Assembly (NCBI GenBank): GCA_002413345.1
Contig: DHWU01000009.1
Span: 133,472-153,743 of the forward strand
DNA: 20,272 bases
Direction of reading: 5' to 3'
Source of the DNA: Propionibacteriaceae bacterium UBA5174
GTDB lineage: Bacteria > Actinomycetota > Actinomycetes > Propionibacteriales > Propionibacteriaceae
Both the position numbers and the translations under genes were made by a program. The stretch's first letter is position 1. Each line of letters opens with the position of its first letter. Shown piece by piece: positions 19,835 through 20,272 of the stretch. Below the pieces are notes generated by a model. That model made no database searches and was not told the origin of the DNA. It worked only from the letters and a program-made list of their open reading frames with translations.

Positions 19835-20272
19835 ATGACCTCGGCGAAGAACAACACCATCGCCACCTTGTTGAATCACCGGTCAATCAGAGCGTTCAGT
19901 GATGAACCGGTGGCCGACGACGTGATCGACACCTTGCTGCAGGCAGCGATCCAATCTCCGACCAGCAGCTTCCTGCAGCAGCGCACCATCATTCGGGTGA
20001 AGGATCCTGCGATTCGGCAGACGCTGGCCGCGGCGTCCGGGCAGCCCTACGTTGGTGGTAACCGCGGCGAACTGCTGGTGTTTGTGGTTGACCTGTATCG
20101 CAATGCCAGGGTGCGCGAAGAAGCCGGATCCGATGCTGATGTTCTCGAATCGACTTCGGTGTTTCTGCAAGGCGTGGAAGACGCCATGATCGCGGCGCAG
20201 AGCGTGGTGGTGGCAGCCGAGAGCCTTGGCCTAGGCACGGTGTATCTCGGCAGCATCACTAGGAATCCGCAG
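19835..20272 (+). CDS. NfsA-type FMN-dependent NAD(P)H nitroreductase (3' part missing)
   Basis: The first 146 residues of a protein that runs off the right edge; the family is about 240-280 residues. It begins MTSAKNNTIATLLNHRSIRA, with the FMN-contact HRSIRAFSDEPV and SPTSSFLQ, then the NfsA/FRase-like SGQPYVGGNRGELLVFVVDL and, at the edge, AAESLGLGTVYLGSITRNPQ. These match oxygen-insensitive NADPH nitroreductase / flavin reductase proteins, which use FMN to reduce nitroaromatics, quinones or flavins; the natural substrate is unknown. The start ATG 19835 is supported by AAGGAG (19822-19827) at 7 nt spacing. It is divergent from deoC across 140 bp. Confidence 0.88.
   Translation, partial: MTSAKNNTIATLLNHRSIRAFSDEPVADDVIDTLLQAAIQSPTSSFLQQRTIIRVKDPAIRQTLAAASGQPYVGGNRGELLVFVVDLYRNARVREEAGSDADVLESTSVFLQGVEDAMIAAQSVVVAAESLGLGTVYLGSITRNPQ

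Noticed and set aside
19695..19886. 64-residue N-terminal extension of deoC
   Set aside because: Not family-like and overlaps the nitroreductase start on the other strand; ATG 19694 gives the normal DeoC N-terminus.

Overview
The window is a GC-rich (roughly 60%), densely packed actinobacterial chromosome segment. Two things indicate an actinomycete: lineage-restricted families (actinobacterial-type DapD, GT4-type glycogen synthase, DUF3117 micro-protein, DivIVA-domain membrane protein, 73-residue biotinyl protein, Rv0428c-type SH3 domain), and a gene order that follows, with insertions and deletions, the Mycobacterium tuberculosis Rv1177-Rv1234 neighbourhood as I remember it. I cannot name genus or species. 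I see no mobile element, phage gene, CRISPR array, tRNA or rRNA; this is core chromosome.

Layout: (1) 1-4292, minus strand: a YflT-type stress membrane protein cut by the left edge, a CitE-like CoA-ester lyase, an Mrp/ApbC P-loop ATPase, a DUF1003 membrane protein and a soluble MgtE-N/CBS protein. (2) 4371-5894, minus strand: tatB, dapA and a small biotinyl-domain protein. (3) 5932-9257: an O-methyltransferase, then the divergent glycogen pair glgC/glgA. (4) 9353-13450: DUF3117, a DivIVA-like protein, a YchJ protein, the divergent pair dapE/dapD, and a secreted or anchored lytic-transglycosylase-like protein behind dapD. (5) 13497-15489: dapC overlapping a 7Fe ferredoxin gene, and an orphan SH3-domain gene. 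(6) 15570-18107: a DEAD-box RNA helicase diverging from a cold-shock protein gene, separated by about 0.8 kb with no convincing gene. (7) 18232-20272: a VIT-family metal transporter, deoC, and a nitroreductase cut by the right edge.

Four enzymes of the succinylase branch of lysine/diaminopimelate synthesis (dapA, dapD, dapC, dapE) lie within about 10 kb, next to a cell-wall-hydrolase-like protein and glycogen synthesis genes, so the middle of the window is a cell-envelope and carbon-storage neighbourhood. The first genes of both dap and glycogen divergent pairs have facing promoters.

The most striking signal is not a gene. At least thirteen start codons are preceded at 6-8 nt by a -10-like hexamer, most often TAGGCT, TAGGGT or TAGGTT, usually with no Shine-Dalgarno and often no -35. 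This is the geometry of leaderless transcripts that begin at or next to the start codon. In contrast, several downstream operon genes (YflT, DUF1003, DUF3117), and also cspA and the nitroreductase, carry good Shine-Dalgarno sequences. I found no clear undescribed multi-gene system; the promoter architecture, the cspA-helicase gap and the orphan SH3 gene deserve the most attention.
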